Of a stretch of 64,000 nt of DNA, positions 34,652 through 43,759 are shown piece after piece (positions within the stretch are counted from its first letter, which is position 1; every line of letters starts with the position of its first letter). The notes under the pieces are model-generated. The model saw nothing but the letters and a program-made list of their open reading frames with translations. It was not told the DNA's origin and made no database searches. The position numbers and the translations under genes are program-made. The stretch covers positions 1 to 64,000 of the forward strand of contig NZ_JACJOO010000055.1 in the NCBI RefSeq assembly GCF_014695575.1. Direction: 5' to 3'. The stretch is from Leptolyngbya sp. FACHB-8 (GTDB lineage: Bacteria > Cyanobacteriota > Cyanobacteriia > Elainellales > Elainellaceae).

Positions 34652-35725
34652 ATGAAAGCACTCATCCTGTCGGGTGGTAAAGGTACTCGGTTGCGCCCTT
34701 TGACCTATACGGGCGCGAAACAGTTGGTTCCGGTTGCTAACAAACCCATTCTCTGGTATGGCCTGGAGGCGATCGCAGCATCTGGCATTACAGATATTGG
34801 CATCGTCATCAGCCCCGAAACCGGGGAAGAGGTGAAAGCCAAAACAGGCAACGGTGAGCGCTTCGGTGTCAATATTACTTACATCCTGCAAGAGCAACCT
34901 GCTGGCCTCGCTCACGCCGTTAAAATTTCCCAGTCGTTCCTGGGGGATGCACCCTTCGTCATGTACCTGGGAGATAACCTGGTGCAGGGCGGTCTGGGGG
35001 CTCTGGTGGACAAGTTCAAGTCCCAACCTCTAGATGCCCTGATTTTGCTGTGCTCCGTAGCGAATCCCACAGCCTTCGGGGTGGCAAAGGTGGACGAGCA
35101 AGGTCGGGTGCTTCAACTGGTTGAGAAGCCCAAGGTACCTCCATCAAACCTGGCTCTGGTTGGGGTTTATTTGTTTTCTCCCCTGATTCATGAGGCGATC
35201 GCCAGCATTCAGCCCTCCGCTCGGGGTGAGTTGGAGATTACGGACGCCATTCAGGAATTGATTAACCGCGGCCAAGGCGTTGCTGCCCACCAGCTCCAGG
35301 GATGGTGGCTGGATACCGGGAAGAAGGATGACTTGCTGGAAGCGAACCGCGTCATTTTGGATAGCTATGTGGAGACCGTAAACCAGGGGTTTGTGGATGA
35401 GAACAGCCAGGTGATCGGTCGCGTCACCATTGGCAAAGGTACTCAAATCATCAACTCCACGGTCCGAGGGCCAGTCATCATTGGTGACAATTGCCACATC
35501 GAGAACTGCTTTATCGGCCCTTACAGCAGCATCGCCAGTGATGTGAAGCTGTTGCATGCTGACCTGGAACACAGCGTACTGCTCCAGGGTGCTCAGGTTT
35601 GTAACGTGCACCAGCGCATCGTTGATAGCTTAATTGGCCAGCGAGCCAAGGTTGTGGAAGCACCGCGCAGGCCTAAAGCGCTGCGGTTTATGGTTGGCGA
35701 TGATTCTCAGGTCGAGCTCATCTAG
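34652..35725 (+). CDS. rfbA: Glucose-1-phosphate thymidylyltransferase, long form
   Basis: 357 residues. It makes dTDP-glucose from dTTP and glucose-1-phosphate. The nucleotidyltransferase domain has LSGGKGTRLRPLTYTGAKQL, EQPAGLAHAV, YLGDNL and WWLDTGKKDDLLEANR. The C-terminal left-handed beta-helix (about 240-357; GRVTIGKGTQIINSTVRGPVIIG) marks the long form common in cyanobacteria and archaea rather than the 290-residue RmlA. It is followed after 94 bp by rfbB. Confidence 0.94.
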   Translation: MKALILSGGKGTRLRPLTYTGAKQLVPVANKPILWYGLEAIAASGITDIGIVISPETGEEVKAKTGNGERFGVNITYILQEQPAGLAHAVKISQSFLGDAPFVMYLGDNLVQGGLGALVDKFKSQPLDALILLCSVANPTAFGVAKVDEQGRVLQLVEKPKVPPSNLALVGVYLFSPLIHEAIASIQPSARGELEITDAIQELINRGQGVAAHQLQGWWLDTGKKDDLLEANRVILDSYVETVNQGFVDENSQVIGRVTIGKGTQIINSTVRGPVIIGDNCHIENCFIGPYSSIASDVKLLHADLEHSVLLQGAQVCNVHQRIVDSLIGQRAKVVEAPRRPKALRFMVGDDSQVELI

Positions 35726-35819
35726 GTTAGATTTCTTCTGGCTCTATCGATCGCCCCTCACACCCTTTTCCCTGCCCTCCTTTCCGTTCCACTGCCCAAC
35801 CGTCTTGACGAGGTAAACG

Positions 35820-36911
35820 ATGACGACTGAATCCCTCCAGGTAGCCCGCCGCCCCCGCACAATTCTCATCACTGGAGGAGCCGGATTTATCGGTTCCAAT
35901 TTTGTTCATCACTGGTGTGAAACTTATCCGGGCGATCGCGTCATCGTGCTGGATGCCCTCACCTATGCTGGTAATCGCAGCACCCTGGCCCCTCTGGAAG
36001 GGACAGCAAACCTGCGATTTGTGCATGGTGATATTTGCGATCGCCCCGTGATCGATGCCCTGTTACAAGAAGAGGCGATCGACACCATCGCCCATTTCGC
36101 CGCAGAATCCCATGTGGATCGCTCTATTCTCGGTCCGGATGCGTTTGTTCGTACCAACGTCGTTGGTACCTTCACGCTCTTAGAAGCCTTCCGCCATTAC
36201 TGGGAAGCTCAGGGCAAACCCGAGGAATTCCGCTTTCTGCACGTGTCTACGGACGAGGTTTATGGCAGCTTGGGTCCTAATGACCCTGCCTTCACGGAAA
36301 CTACGCCCTATACCCCTAACAGTCCCTATTCTGCCTCTAAAGCAGGAAGTGATCACCTGGCTCGGGCTTACTTCCATACTTATGGGATGCCGACGCTGAT
36401 CACCAACTGTTCTAATAACTACGGCCCTTATCACTTCCCTGAGAAGTTGATTCCGTTGATGTGTATCAACATCCTGCTGGGCAAGCCGCTGCCTGTTTAC
36501 GGGGATGGGCAAAATGTACGGGATTGGCTGTATGTGCGTGACCACTGCCGTGCTCTAGACTGTGTCATTCACAATGCTGTGCCCGGTGAAACCTACAACG
36601 TCGGCGGCAATAACGAGGCGAAAAATATCGATCTGGTTGGCATGCTCTGTGACCTGATGGATGAAATGGCGGAAGACCTCCCGGTTCGCCCGGCCCGACA
36701 GTTAATTACCTTTGTGAAGGATCGCCCGGGCCACGATCGCAGATATGCCATTGACGCCACTAAGATCCGCACAGAACTGGGTTGGGTACCCCAGGAAACG
36801 GTCGAAAGCGGTCTCCGTAAGACTGTGCAGTGGTACCTGGAAAATCGTGACTGGTGGCAACCCCTGCTTTCCGAGGAATACCAGGATTATTATCGGCAGG
36901 TCTACGCTTAG
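35820..36911 (+). CDS. rfbB: dTDP-glucose 4,6-dehydratase
   Basis: 363 residues, extended SDR. It converts dTDP-glucose to dTDP-4-keto-6-deoxyglucose. NAD-binding [25 protein letters not shown], the catalytic [12 protein letters not shown] and [10 protein letters not shown] (Tyr-x-x-x-Lys) and [17 protein letters not shown] are all present. With rfbA, rfbC and rfbD in this window the dTDP-L-rhamnose pathway is complete. Confidence 0.96.
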   Translation: MTTESLQVARRPRTILITGGAGFIGSNFVHHWCETYPGDRVIVLDALTYAGNRSTLAPLEGTANLRFVHGDICDRPVIDALLQEEAIDTIAHFAAESHVDRSILGPDAFVRTNVVGTFTLLEAFRHYWEAQGKPEEFRFLHVSTDEVYGSLGPNDPAFTETTPYTPNSPYSASKAGSDHLARAYFHTYGMPTLITNCSNNYGPYHFPEKLIPLMCINILLGKPLPVYGDGQNVRDWLYVRDHCRALDCVIHNAVPGETYNVGGNNEAKNIDLVGMLCDLMDEMAEDLPVRPARQLITFVKDRPGHDRRYAIDATKIRTELGWVPQETVESGLRKTVQWYLENRDWWQPLLSEEYQDYYRQVYA

Positions 36912-36962
36912 AACCTTATTTACTTTTCAAAGCCGCTAGCACTTATAAAGTAAGCATCAAAC

Positions 36963-37025
36963 TGCACAGCCATAAATTATCTAGACCATGCCTTGCACTG
37001 AGCCTAGATGATTCATGGCTGTGCA
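36963..37025 (+). terminator. Imperfect hairpin after rfbB
   Basis: TGCACAGCCAT.AATTATCTAGA pairs imperfectly with TCTAGATGATTCATGGCTGTGCA type sequence on the far side, 50 nt after the stop. Confidence 0.45.
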
Positions 37026-37128
37026 ATTGCTTTTGCTGGCAGAGGTGCTAGAGTAGTGTCCGTTGTTTGGGCCTGGGTAATCTCTTTAAAGGAAACACCT
37101 ATTCCCATAAAACCCAACGGATATTGCT

Positions 37129-38352
37129 TTGCTGACTGTTCCAACTGGCCCTCTTGTTATACCAGCTGCCCCTCCGGTTACTCCAGGGAGCTTTTCTCCG
37201 GGGTCGGGGGAGGTTTTCTTTTCGCTGGTTATTCCTACTTATAACGAGAGCCAGAACATCACTTCCCTGGTCACGATTCTCAGCCAGCTCTTGGAAGGAA
37301 CCTTGGGCGATCGCTATGAACTGATCGTGGTAGATGATGATAGCCCTGACCAGACCTGGGCAATCGCAGAATCCCTCAGGGCTCAGTATCCACATTTGCG
37401 GGTTATGCGGCGGCAGGGAGAAAAGGGGCTATCTACGGCGGTGATTCGGGGTTGGCAGGTGGCCCAAGGCGAGATTTTGGGGGTGATCGATGGGGATCTT
37501 CAGCATCCGCCAGAAACCCTGCTGCAACTTTTAAAGGCCGTACAAGCGGGGGTAGATTTGGCAGTGGCCAGTCGCCATGTTTCTGGGGGTGGGGTCAGCA
37601 CCTGGAGCTTGACACGGCGGATTTTATCGCGAGGGGCACAGCTCGTGGGACTAGTGCTCCTGCCGGATGTCGTAAGTCGCGTCTCTGACCCCATGAGTGG
37701 CTATTTTATGGTGCGGCGGGAGGCGATCGCCGAACGTCCCCTCAGCCCGCTGGGTTACAAGATCCTGATTGAGGTGCTAGGCCGAGGCAATATTGACGAG
37801 GTAGCGGAGGTTGGCTACGTCTTCCAGGAGCGTCAGGAAGGGGAAAGCAAAGTGACCTGGCGGCAGTACTTGGATTACCTCCATCATCTATTACGATTGC
37901 GTGTAGCTCTGGGTAGACTGGGGCGCATTCGCCGTCACCTTCAGTTCCCCATGGGGCGCTTTTTGCGCTTTGGGATGGTAGGCGCGAGCGGCGTTTTTGT
38001 GGATATGGGTATCCTCTACTTGCTATACGACGTATTTGAGCTGAGGTTGACTCGCAGCGCGATTATCGCTGCTGAATTTGCCATCATCAATAACTTTATC
38101 TGGAACGATCGCTGGACGTTTGGTGACATCGCGCGTGAACAGCAAGCTTGGCGGCAGATCGCCAAACGCTTCCTCAAATTCAACATCGTCTGTCTGATGG
38201 GCCTGGTGTTAAAGGTGCTGCTGCTGAATCTTCTGTTTAACGTGTTTGGGATAAATGCTTATCTGGCAAACTTGTTGGCGATCGCCGCTGTCACTGTTTG
38301 GAACTTCTGGATTAACCTCAAGCTCAACTGGCGCGTGACCCAATTAAAATAG
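37129..38352 (+). CDS. Polyprenol-phosphate glycosyltransferase with GtrA domain
   Basis: 407 residues. An N-terminal GT2 domain of the DPM1/dolichol-phosphate mannose synthase type (about 28-255; VIPTYNESQNI, VVDDDSPD, VIDGDLQHPPE with the DxD, then HVSGGGVSTWS) is fused to a GtrA-like membrane domain (about 280-405) with four helices. It should load a sugar onto a polyprenyl phosphate and help flip it. No ATG is available; the TTG at 37129 is the only initiator giving a complete GT2 domain, with no strong ribosome binding site. Confidence 0.88.
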   Translation: MLTVPTGPLVIPAAPPVTPGSFSPGSGEVFFSLVIPTYNESQNITSLVTILSQLLEGTLGDRYELIVVDDDSPDQTWAIAESLRAQYPHLRVMRRQGEKGLSTAVIRGWQVAQGEILGVIDGDLQHPPETLLQLLKAVQAGVDLAVASRHVSGGGVSTWSLTRRILSRGAQLVGLVLLPDVVSRVSDPMSGYFMVRREAIAERPLSPLGYKILIEVLGRGNIDEVAEVGYVFQERQEGESKVTWRQYLDYLHHLLRLRVALGRLGRIRRHLQFPMGRFLRFGMVGASGVFVDMGILYLLYDVFELRLTRSAIIAAEFAIINNFIWNDRWTFGDIAREQQAWRQIAKRFLKFNIVCLMGLVLKVLLLNLLFNVFGINAYLANLLAIAAVTVWNFWINLKLNWRVTQLK

Positions 38353-38361
38353 TTTAATCTT

Positions 38362-38404
38362 CAGCAAAAAATGACGGGGGAAAGCTCCCGTCATTTTTTT
38401 GCTG
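38362..38404. terminator. Bidirectional terminator
   Basis: CAGCAAAAAATGACGGG pairs with CCCGTCATTTTTTTGCTG, with A and T runs on both sides, between convergent genes. Confidence 0.85.
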
Positions 38405-38416
38405 AAACCCCTGCTG

Positions 38417-38881
38417 TTAGGGTGCTGGTGGCCCACCAATGGGTGGACGGATCATCTGATGTTCCGGTCGTGTTGAAGGAGCCCAGCCTACCGGTGGTGG
38501 CATGGTTCCGCCTAACATGGCCGCTGGAGCTGACCCAATCGGTGGGGAAATGGGTTGGCTAGCCAGCAGTGTTTCTGGGTCGGCCCCTAGAGGTGGTGCA
38601 TAGGGAGCCACTGGGGGTTTGGAGCCAATTGGTGGTGGAATTGAGCCCGGTTGGAGGGCGGCGTAAGCTGGATAGCCGCCGATGGGAGGTGGGATAGGTG
38701 GTAAGGATGCCCCTCCAATCGCAGGTGTTAAAGGTTGGCTGGCCACTAGATTAGCCGGAGCACTGCCAATCGGAGGTGGAATGTAGGGCTCTGCTGACGA
38801 AGTAGAGTGATAGGAAGGGGTAACAGGTTCGACGGGAGGAGACCAGCCACGCGGCGGTGGAATCGGTTGAAATGATGTCAT
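38417..38881 (-). CDS. Proline-rich repeat protein
   Basis: 154 residues, almost entirely low complexity, with about seven spaced PPIG or PPxG motifs (PPIGSAPA, PPPIGGYP, PPPIGSKP, PPIGSAPAAM, PPPVGW, PPIGGPP). No signal peptide or membrane segment. The frame is open to 39004, but the ATG at 38881 has AGGAG 7 nt upstream. Function unknown; it may be a disordered scaffold. Divergent from the DUF1823 gene. Confidence 0.75.
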   Translation of the reverse strand: MTSFQPIPPPRGWSPPVEPVTPSYHSTSSAEPYIPPPIGSAPANLVASQPLTPAIGGASLPPIPPPIGGYPAYAALQPGSIPPPIGSKPPVAPYAPPLGADPETLLASQPISPPIGSAPAAMLGGTMPPPVGWAPSTRPEHQMIRPPIGGPPAP

Positions 38882-39066
38882 ATCAAACTCCTGGTAATTG
38901 AAGGCAAACAGCAGACAAATCTCTTCGGTACTCAGACGGCCTCTGGAGTAGGGTTGGCCGGCTGAAAGGCTTGCTTTATCGTGTACGAAGTGCACAAGAA
39001 ACAACGCTTAAAGCAGTCTCTAGCAGTACTATAAATCTCTGTGTTGCTTTCCATTTCATAATTTCT

Positions 39067-39444
39067 GTGACTAATCTTCCACCCCTGACCCGCCAAACTA
39101 TCTGGGCCATTCTCAATAACGAACTGGATGATGATACCGTCAATCGTTTGGTGTGGAATGGTTTAGGATATCGGTACGACGAAACCCTCGGAAGGTGGGA
39201 AACCTCGGAGGTTTCGCCAGAGTGGCGTGAAGCCTATCCTGAACCTCCCAACTTTATCGAGAGCCGTCCTGCCACGGTTAAGCTAACACGCGCCATTCCG
39301 GCCCAAAACAAGCAACTCTTAAAGGAGGAACTGGGGTTTTCAGGCTATAAGGTGGGCGAACTCGTACCCCGGCTGACTCGGCGGGCGACGATGGCAAATT
39401 GGCTCCTCAGTTACATGCAGCAAACCGGCTTAGACCTTTCCTGA
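39067..39444 (+). CDS. DUF1823 family protein
   Basis: 125 residues, soluble. LTRQTIWAILNNELDDDTVNRLVWNGLGYRYD..., then WREAYPEPPNFIESRPATVKLTRAIP and LLKEELGFSGYKVGELVPRLTRRATMANWLL match the DUF1823 family found in cyanobacteria and plant plastids. Its function is not known to me. The GTG at 39067 gives the usual start; the frame is open further upstream. It ends 7 nt before the next gene, suggesting one transcript. Confidence 0.82.
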   Translation: MTNLPPLTRQTIWAILNNELDDDTVNRLVWNGLGYRYDETLGRWETSEVSPEWREAYPEPPNFIESRPATVKLTRAIPAQNKQLLKEELGFSGYKVGELVPRLTRRATMANWLLSYMQQTGLDLS

Positions 39445-39451
39445 ACGACCT

Positions 39452-40615
39452 ATGAAGTGGTGGCACAAGCTGAAGAAGAATCCTCTGGCTCGGCTAGGGG
39501 CAATAGTGTTATTGATTTTTTACCTGGCAGCGATCGCCGCTGAGTTCGTTGCACCCTACGATCCCTACGTTGCTCAGTCGGATGGTTCGCTCCTACCACC
39601 AACCCAAATCCACTGGCGCACCCAGGATGGGCAATTCTTAGGGCCGCATGTCTATCCCACTATTCAGGGGCCGGTAGAGCTGGAGACGGGCGATCGCACT
39701 CTTGAGCAAGACTTCAGCCAACCCTCCCCCATTCGTCTGTTCGTGCAGGGAGATTCCTACCGATGGCTGCAGCTTCGTCTGCCACTACCCACGCAGTTTT
39801 CCCTCACTCAACCCAAGTTTGAAGAAATCGATCTATTGCCCGGCATTCCTAGTAATCTTCATCTGTTTGGTACGACGGGGCCGGGCAAGCTAAATCTATT
39901 GGGCACAGATGAGCAGGGGCGTGATCAGTTCAGTCGTTTAGTTTACGGTGGTCGCATCAGCCTCAGCATTGGCATTGTGGGGATTCTCATCTCCTTTCCA
40001 CTGGGATTATTAGTGGGAGGTATTTCAGGCTACTTCGGAGGCTTGATCGATGCGGGTTTGATGCGCATTGTAGAAGTTCTCATGACTCTCCCAGCGATCT
40101 ATCTATTAGTCGCTCTTGCTGCCGTCTTGCCTCCCGGCCTGAGCAGTGCGCAACGCTTTCTGCTGATTGTGCTGATTACCTCGTTTGTGAGCTGGGCTGG
40201 GATTGCTCGGGTCATTCGAGGAGAAGTTTTATCGATTCGGGAAAGACCATTTGTTCAGGCTGCCAAAGCGATGGGAGGCCGCTCCCTCTACATTATCCTG
40301 CGCCATGTGCTGCCCCAAACGGCCACGTATGTCATTATTTCAGCTACTCTGACGATTCCCAGCTTCATCGTATCGGAGGCTGTGTTAAGCCTGATTGGGC
40401 TGGGGATTCAGCAGCCCGATCCGTCCTGGGGGAACATGCTATCCCTTGCTACCAATGCTTCTATCCTGGTTCTTCAACCCTGGCTCGTCTGGTCGCCTGC
40501 AATTCTGATTGTGCTAACTGTGCTGGCCTTTAACATCCTGGGGGATGGCTTGCGAGATGCCCTTGATCCCCGCAATTTACAGTCAAGTTCTGAACTCACT
40601 CCTGGAGAACAATAA
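39452..40615 (+). CDS. OppC/DppC-type ABC transporter permease
   Basis: 387 residues. The N-terminal helix (NPLARLGAIVLLIFYLAAI) of the OppC N-terminal domain is followed by an extracytoplasmic stretch of about 130 residues, then five membrane helices with the EAA loop EVLSIRERPFVQAAKAMGGRSLYIILRHVLPQ. GTDEQGRDQFSRLVYGGRISL is characteristic of this subfamily. It would import peptides or similar solutes. The binding protein, second permease and ATPases are not adjacent, as is common in cyanobacteria. Confidence 0.9.
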   Translation: MKWWHKLKKNPLARLGAIVLLIFYLAAIAAEFVAPYDPYVAQSDGSLLPPTQIHWRTQDGQFLGPHVYPTIQGPVELETGDRTLEQDFSQPSPIRLFVQGDSYRWLQLRLPLPTQFSLTQPKFEEIDLLPGIPSNLHLFGTTGPGKLNLLGTDEQGRDQFSRLVYGGRISLSIGIVGILISFPLGLLVGGISGYFGGLIDAGLMRIVEVLMTLPAIYLLVALAAVLPPGLSSAQRFLLIVLITSFVSWAGIARVIRGEVLSIRERPFVQAAKAMGGRSLYIILRHVLPQTATYVIISATLTIPSFIVSEAVLSLIGLGIQQPDPSWGNMLSLATNASILVLQPWLVWSPAILIVLTVLAFNILGDGLRDALDPRNLQSSSELTPGEQ

Positions 40616-40650
40616 ATGAAGAGGGGGGAGCCTGGCTCCCCCCTCTTCAT
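40616..40650. terminator. Bidirectional terminator
   Basis: ATGAAGAGGGGGGAGCC pairs with GGCTCCCCCCTCTTCAT; it starts right after the permease stop codon and faces the converging caspase-fold gene. Confidence 0.8.
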
Positions 40651-40701
40651 CCAAAGAAATTTCTGCTTCCTACGGCTACCGTCCGTCCGGTTTGCCAGAC
40701 A

Positions 40702-42441
40702 TTATTGAGGAGGCACCTCTGCCGTTTGCTGAGTTCCGGGAAGAGGTTGTACCTGGGCTTGCCAGGTAGCGATCGCCCGTTGTGCCTCTGCATAGGCGGG
40801 AGTATTGGGCGGTACATAGTTGGCCACTTGAATGGCCAAACCTAATGCTCCCTGAGATGCATTGAGATTAGCCAAATCCATGGTTTTCTGGCTCCAAACC
40901 GTAATCGAGCGCATAGCTGCCCGGTAAGTTTCGGGGCGATCGCTCGGCACCAGTTGAGCGGCGGAGATCGCTGCCTGGTAGTTTTGGGCCGCAATTACAC
41001 TATCTCCACCATTTTGCCGAGCGGCTCGGCCAATGGCAATGTCAAAAATCATGGCGCTCCAGCGATCGAGAGATTGCTGTGCCTCTGCATACACTGGGTT
41101 GCCAGGAGGAATTTGTCGGAGTTGACGAATTGCTTCACCAATCTCGGATACCTGATTAGTCGGTGCGTCGCTACGGAAACGGGTAAGGGTTGCTCGGGCA
41201 CTATCGAGGATCTGGCGATCACGATCCGTTGCAGCCAAATCATTTTTACCTGATGAGTCATCTCCTCCAGAGCCCACAGGGGGTAACTCAGGATTTTGAG
41301 GTGCGGCAGGGATCGGTTCAGGTTGAACGGTAGGTGACGGTGTGCCTGAATCAGTGGGTGATGGCTGTGGAGCTGCTTCTGTTCCCGATTCGCCAAGGGG
41401 TACGCTAGGAGAGGGTGGTAACGTCTCCTGTGTTCCGGGAGACGGTCGGGTCGTGGTTGGACGGGTTACTATTTCTCCATTTCTCACCACCACCAGAGCC
41501 AACAATGCTAGGAGTGTTAATCCTCCAAACAGAAGTAACTTCTGCCAGGTTTTCTCATCTTCTACGGGCACCTGCTCCTCGGAGGGAGCCGTCCCGTTGC
41601 CCATATCTGGTGGCGGTGGTGGTGGCAGTGGGGCCACGGGTGGTTCAGGGGATTGCAAAACTCCATCCTCGTCAGCAGATGAGTGAGCCTCCGATGGGCG
41701 CGATTTGCCGGGAAGCAACAGTTGATAGCGTTGCTGATCCGGAATGACGACGGCCGGATCTTGACGTGGCCGCCAGTGGTGTTCACTCAGTTCAGGAAGG
41801 CGATTGCGCAAAAATTGAGCTAACTGCTCCGGTGTCAGGCAGCCGTAGCTTCGCAACCCTTCTAACAAAACACTGGTAAACAGACCCTGCCGTAATAGCA
41901 GTGTTTCATGGGAAAACTGCTCAGGGCGACACGACAGAATAACGGGCAGTTGTAAATGCTGAGCTAACTCAAGAGTCTGTGCCCCTGCCCCCTCACCTCC
42001 TAGCGTGCCCTGGCTACGGTTCATGTCCAGCAACGTCAGAATGTTACGGGTTGGAGCTGCTTGCAAGATACCGAATAAATCTTCAACTGCAATCGCCGTG
42101 GCCGGAATCCGAGTCGGCTCGGCATCCATGGGCAAGAGGTAGTCTTTGTTCTGATATTGAGCTCCGTATCCGCTAAAAAACAACCACAACACATCATCAG
42201 GGCATAGACGGTGCTGGCACACATCCGTTAGCAAATCCAGAATTGTGTCTCGGTTTGGCGCAGGCTGACTGCTCCCATCCGGTGTCGCGTTATCACTTAA
42301 CAGAAAACATTGCTCAATAGGGATTCCCCCTTCCATCGCCCAAACATGTTGCATGGCCTGGGCGTCCCGCTCTGCATAGGTCAGCGGTTGAAAGTTCTCG
42401 TATTGGTTGATTCCAATGGCGATCGCCCAGTAATTCACCAT
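40702..42441 (-). CDS. Caspase-fold (peptidase C14-like) pseudoenzyme, membrane-anchored
   Basis: 579 residues. The p20-like caspase domain spans about 1-245. The two catalytic positions are changed: the His of the SGHG motif is Tyr92 (FFSGYGAQ) and the Cys of DxCRS is Asn141 (LLDMNRSQG). It is therefore unlikely to be a protease. A Pro-rich linker (about 262-290), one membrane helix (about 301-319), a Pro/Ser/Thr-rich region (about 325-400) and a C-terminal helical repeat region (about 405-579) follow. Pseudo-orthocaspases are known in cyanobacteria; a regulatory or scaffolding role is inferred. Confidence 0.85.
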   Translation of the reverse strand: MVNYWAIAIGINQYENFQPLTYAERDAQAMQHVWAMEGGIPIEQCFLLSDNATPDGSSQPAPNRDTILDLLTDVCQHRLCPDDVLWLFFSGYGAQYQNKDYLLPMDAEPTRIPATAIAVEDLFGILQAAPTRNILTLLDMNRSQGTLGGEGAGAQTLELAQHLQLPVILSCRPEQFSHETLLLRQGLFTSVLLEGLRSYGCLTPEQLAQFLRNRLPELSEHHWRPRQDPAVVIPDQQRYQLLLPGKSRPSEAHSSADEDGVLQSPEPPVAPLPPPPPPDMGNGTAPSEEQVPVEDEKTWQKLLLFGGLTLLALLALVVVRNGEIVTRPTTTRPSPGTQETLPPSPSVPLGESGTEAAPQPSPTDSGTPSPTVQPEPIPAAPQNPELPPVGSGGDDSSGKNDLAATDRDRQILDSARATLTRFRSDAPTNQVSEIGEAIRQLRQIPPGNPVYAEAQQSLDRWSAMIFDIAIGRAARQNGGDSVIAAQNYQAAISAAQLVPSDRPETYRAAMRSITVWSQKTMDLANLNASQGALGLAIQVANYVPPNTPAYAEAQRAIATWQAQVQPLPGTQQTAEVPPQ

Positions 42442-42611
42442 AATTTTGATGCCCTACCCCTCGCGCCTATAACTGCCTACAGGATTCCCACCTGAGCCCG
42501 CTGGATCGATCCATACTTCAAAGCCAGATGAGCTGATTTCCTAACAGTCAAACATAGCGCAACTTCCCAAAAGTGAATGCATGAAATGACGGCATTCGGG
42601 GATTTTCAGCT

Positions 42612-42660
42612 AAGGGGTAACAGGAACAACTTGCTGTTTCTATTACCCCTTGTTTTTTTA
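42612..42660 (+). terminator. Terminator-like hairpin in the rpmF leader
   Basis: AAGGGGTAA(C)AG ... CT(A)TTACCCCTT followed by GTTTTTTTA, on the plus strand, 55 nt before the rpmF start. No plus-strand gene precedes it, since the upstream gene is divergent. It may be an attenuator or the end of a small RNA. Confidence 0.6.
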
Positions 42661-42714
42661 CTCTCATTGCACTAACCTTGAAAGGTTGTGAACATTTTGA
42701 TAGGCGCAGTCATC

Positions 42715-42888
42715 ATGGCGGTTCCTAAGAAGAAAACCTCGAAATCTAAGCGAGATCAGCGTCGTGCGACGTGGCGTCGGAAAGCTGAGCTTCAGGCCAA
42801 GCGTGCCCTTTCTTTGGGTAAGTCGGTTCTGACTGGGCGTTCCTCTAGCTTCGTATATCCCACTGACGAGGAAGAAGACGAAGAGTAA
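42715..42888 (+). CDS. rpmF: 50S ribosomal protein L32
   Basis: 57 residues, very basic. [20 protein letters not shown] is the hallmark N-terminus of L32. The Cys residues that bind zinc in some L32 proteins are absent, and the C-terminus is acidic (TDEEEDEE), as in other cyanobacteria. The ATG at 42715 gives the canonical MAVPKKK start. Confidence 0.95.
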   Translation: MAVPKKKTSKSKRDQRRATWRRKAELQAKRALSLGKSVLTGRSSSFVYPTDEEEDEE

Positions 42889-42953
42889 ATTCGTCATACA
42901 GTTACGAATCCGGTATGCTGGCGGTAATGGCAGCTCTTTTAGGGTAAGTTCCT

Positions 42954-43547
42954 ATGCTGGGCAAGTTCTTTCGCAAGCCTGATCCTGAACTAGGCGATCG
43001 CGTTCCGCCAGGCCAACACCTCGCGAGCGGTTTCCCAGTTCTCACCTATGGTGAAACGCCATCGGTAGATCAAAGCGCCTGGGAGTTTCACGTTTGGGGG
43101 CTCGCCACACCCGCCACATTCCACTGGAATGATTTTATGGCGATGCCGCAGAGCGACTTCACCGCTGATTTTCATTGCGTCACAACCTGGTCAAAGCTGG
43201 ATGTGCAATGGACTGGGGTGAAAGTTACCGATTTTATGAAGCACATTGAGGTGCCTCCCACTGCAACCCATGTGTTGCAGCATTGCTATGGAGGGTACAC
43301 CACAAATCTTCCTCTCGAAGATTTTGTGCGAGACGAAAACTTTTTTGCCCACACCCTGTTTGGCGAACCCCTTCCTGTGCCCCATGGTGGGCCAATGCGT
43401 ACAGTTGTTCCCCATCTCTATGCCTGGAAGAGTGCGAAGTGGATTCGCGGGCTAGAGTTCCTCGATCACGATGAGGCAGGCTTTTGGGAGCGTAATGGCT
43501 ACCATCATCGGGGTGACCCGTGGGAAGAAGAGCGCTATAGTGTTTAG
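42954..43547 (+). CDS. Sulfite oxidase-like molybdopterin oxidoreductase
   Basis: 197 residues, compact oxidoreductase molybdopterin-binding domain. The presumed molybdenum-ligating Cys is in FHCVTTWSKLDVQWTGV; HCYGGYTTNLPLEDF, GEPLPVPHGGPMRTVVPHLYAWKSAKW and WERNGYHHRGDPWEEERY are typical of the soluble sulfite oxidase-like group. No heme domain and no clear signal peptide, so probably cytoplasmic. Physiological substrate unknown. 65 nt separate it from rpmF. Confidence 0.9.
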   Translation: MLGKFFRKPDPELGDRVPPGQHLASGFPVLTYGETPSVDQSAWEFHVWGLATPATFHWNDFMAMPQSDFTADFHCVTTWSKLDVQWTGVKVTDFMKHIEVPPTATHVLQHCYGGYTTNLPLEDFVRDENFFAHTLFGEPLPVPHGGPMRTVVPHLYAWKSAKWIRGLEFLDHDEAGFWERNGYHHRGDPWEEERYSV

Positions 43548-43629
43548 GCTTATTAGTAAGCTGATGTTGCGTTTCCTTCACTATCGCAACGCCTCCTAAG
43601 CTCTCAGTAAACTACTCATAGAAAAAGAC

Positions 43630-43691
43630 TTGCTATAGGAAGAAGTCGAACATAAAACTATAGTTTTATGTTCGACTTCTTCCTATAGCAA
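43630..43691. repeat. Perfect loopless palindrome, 62 bp
   Basis: TTGCTATAGGAAGAAGTCGA... reads identically on both strands over 62 bp with no spacer. It lies 80 nt after the oxidoreductase stop. Confidence 0.85.
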
Positions 43692-43759
43692 ATCGTGGGA
43701 GACTCTATCCGAAGAGAGTTTTTCGTAATTTTGACGTAGCTATAGCCCTTTGCAGCCCA

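Noticed and set aside
38884-39066. N-terminal extensions of the proline-rich and DUF1823 proteins
   Set aside because: Both open frames run into the shared divergent upstream region; ribosome binding site position and expected family start favour 38881 (minus) and 39067 (plus).
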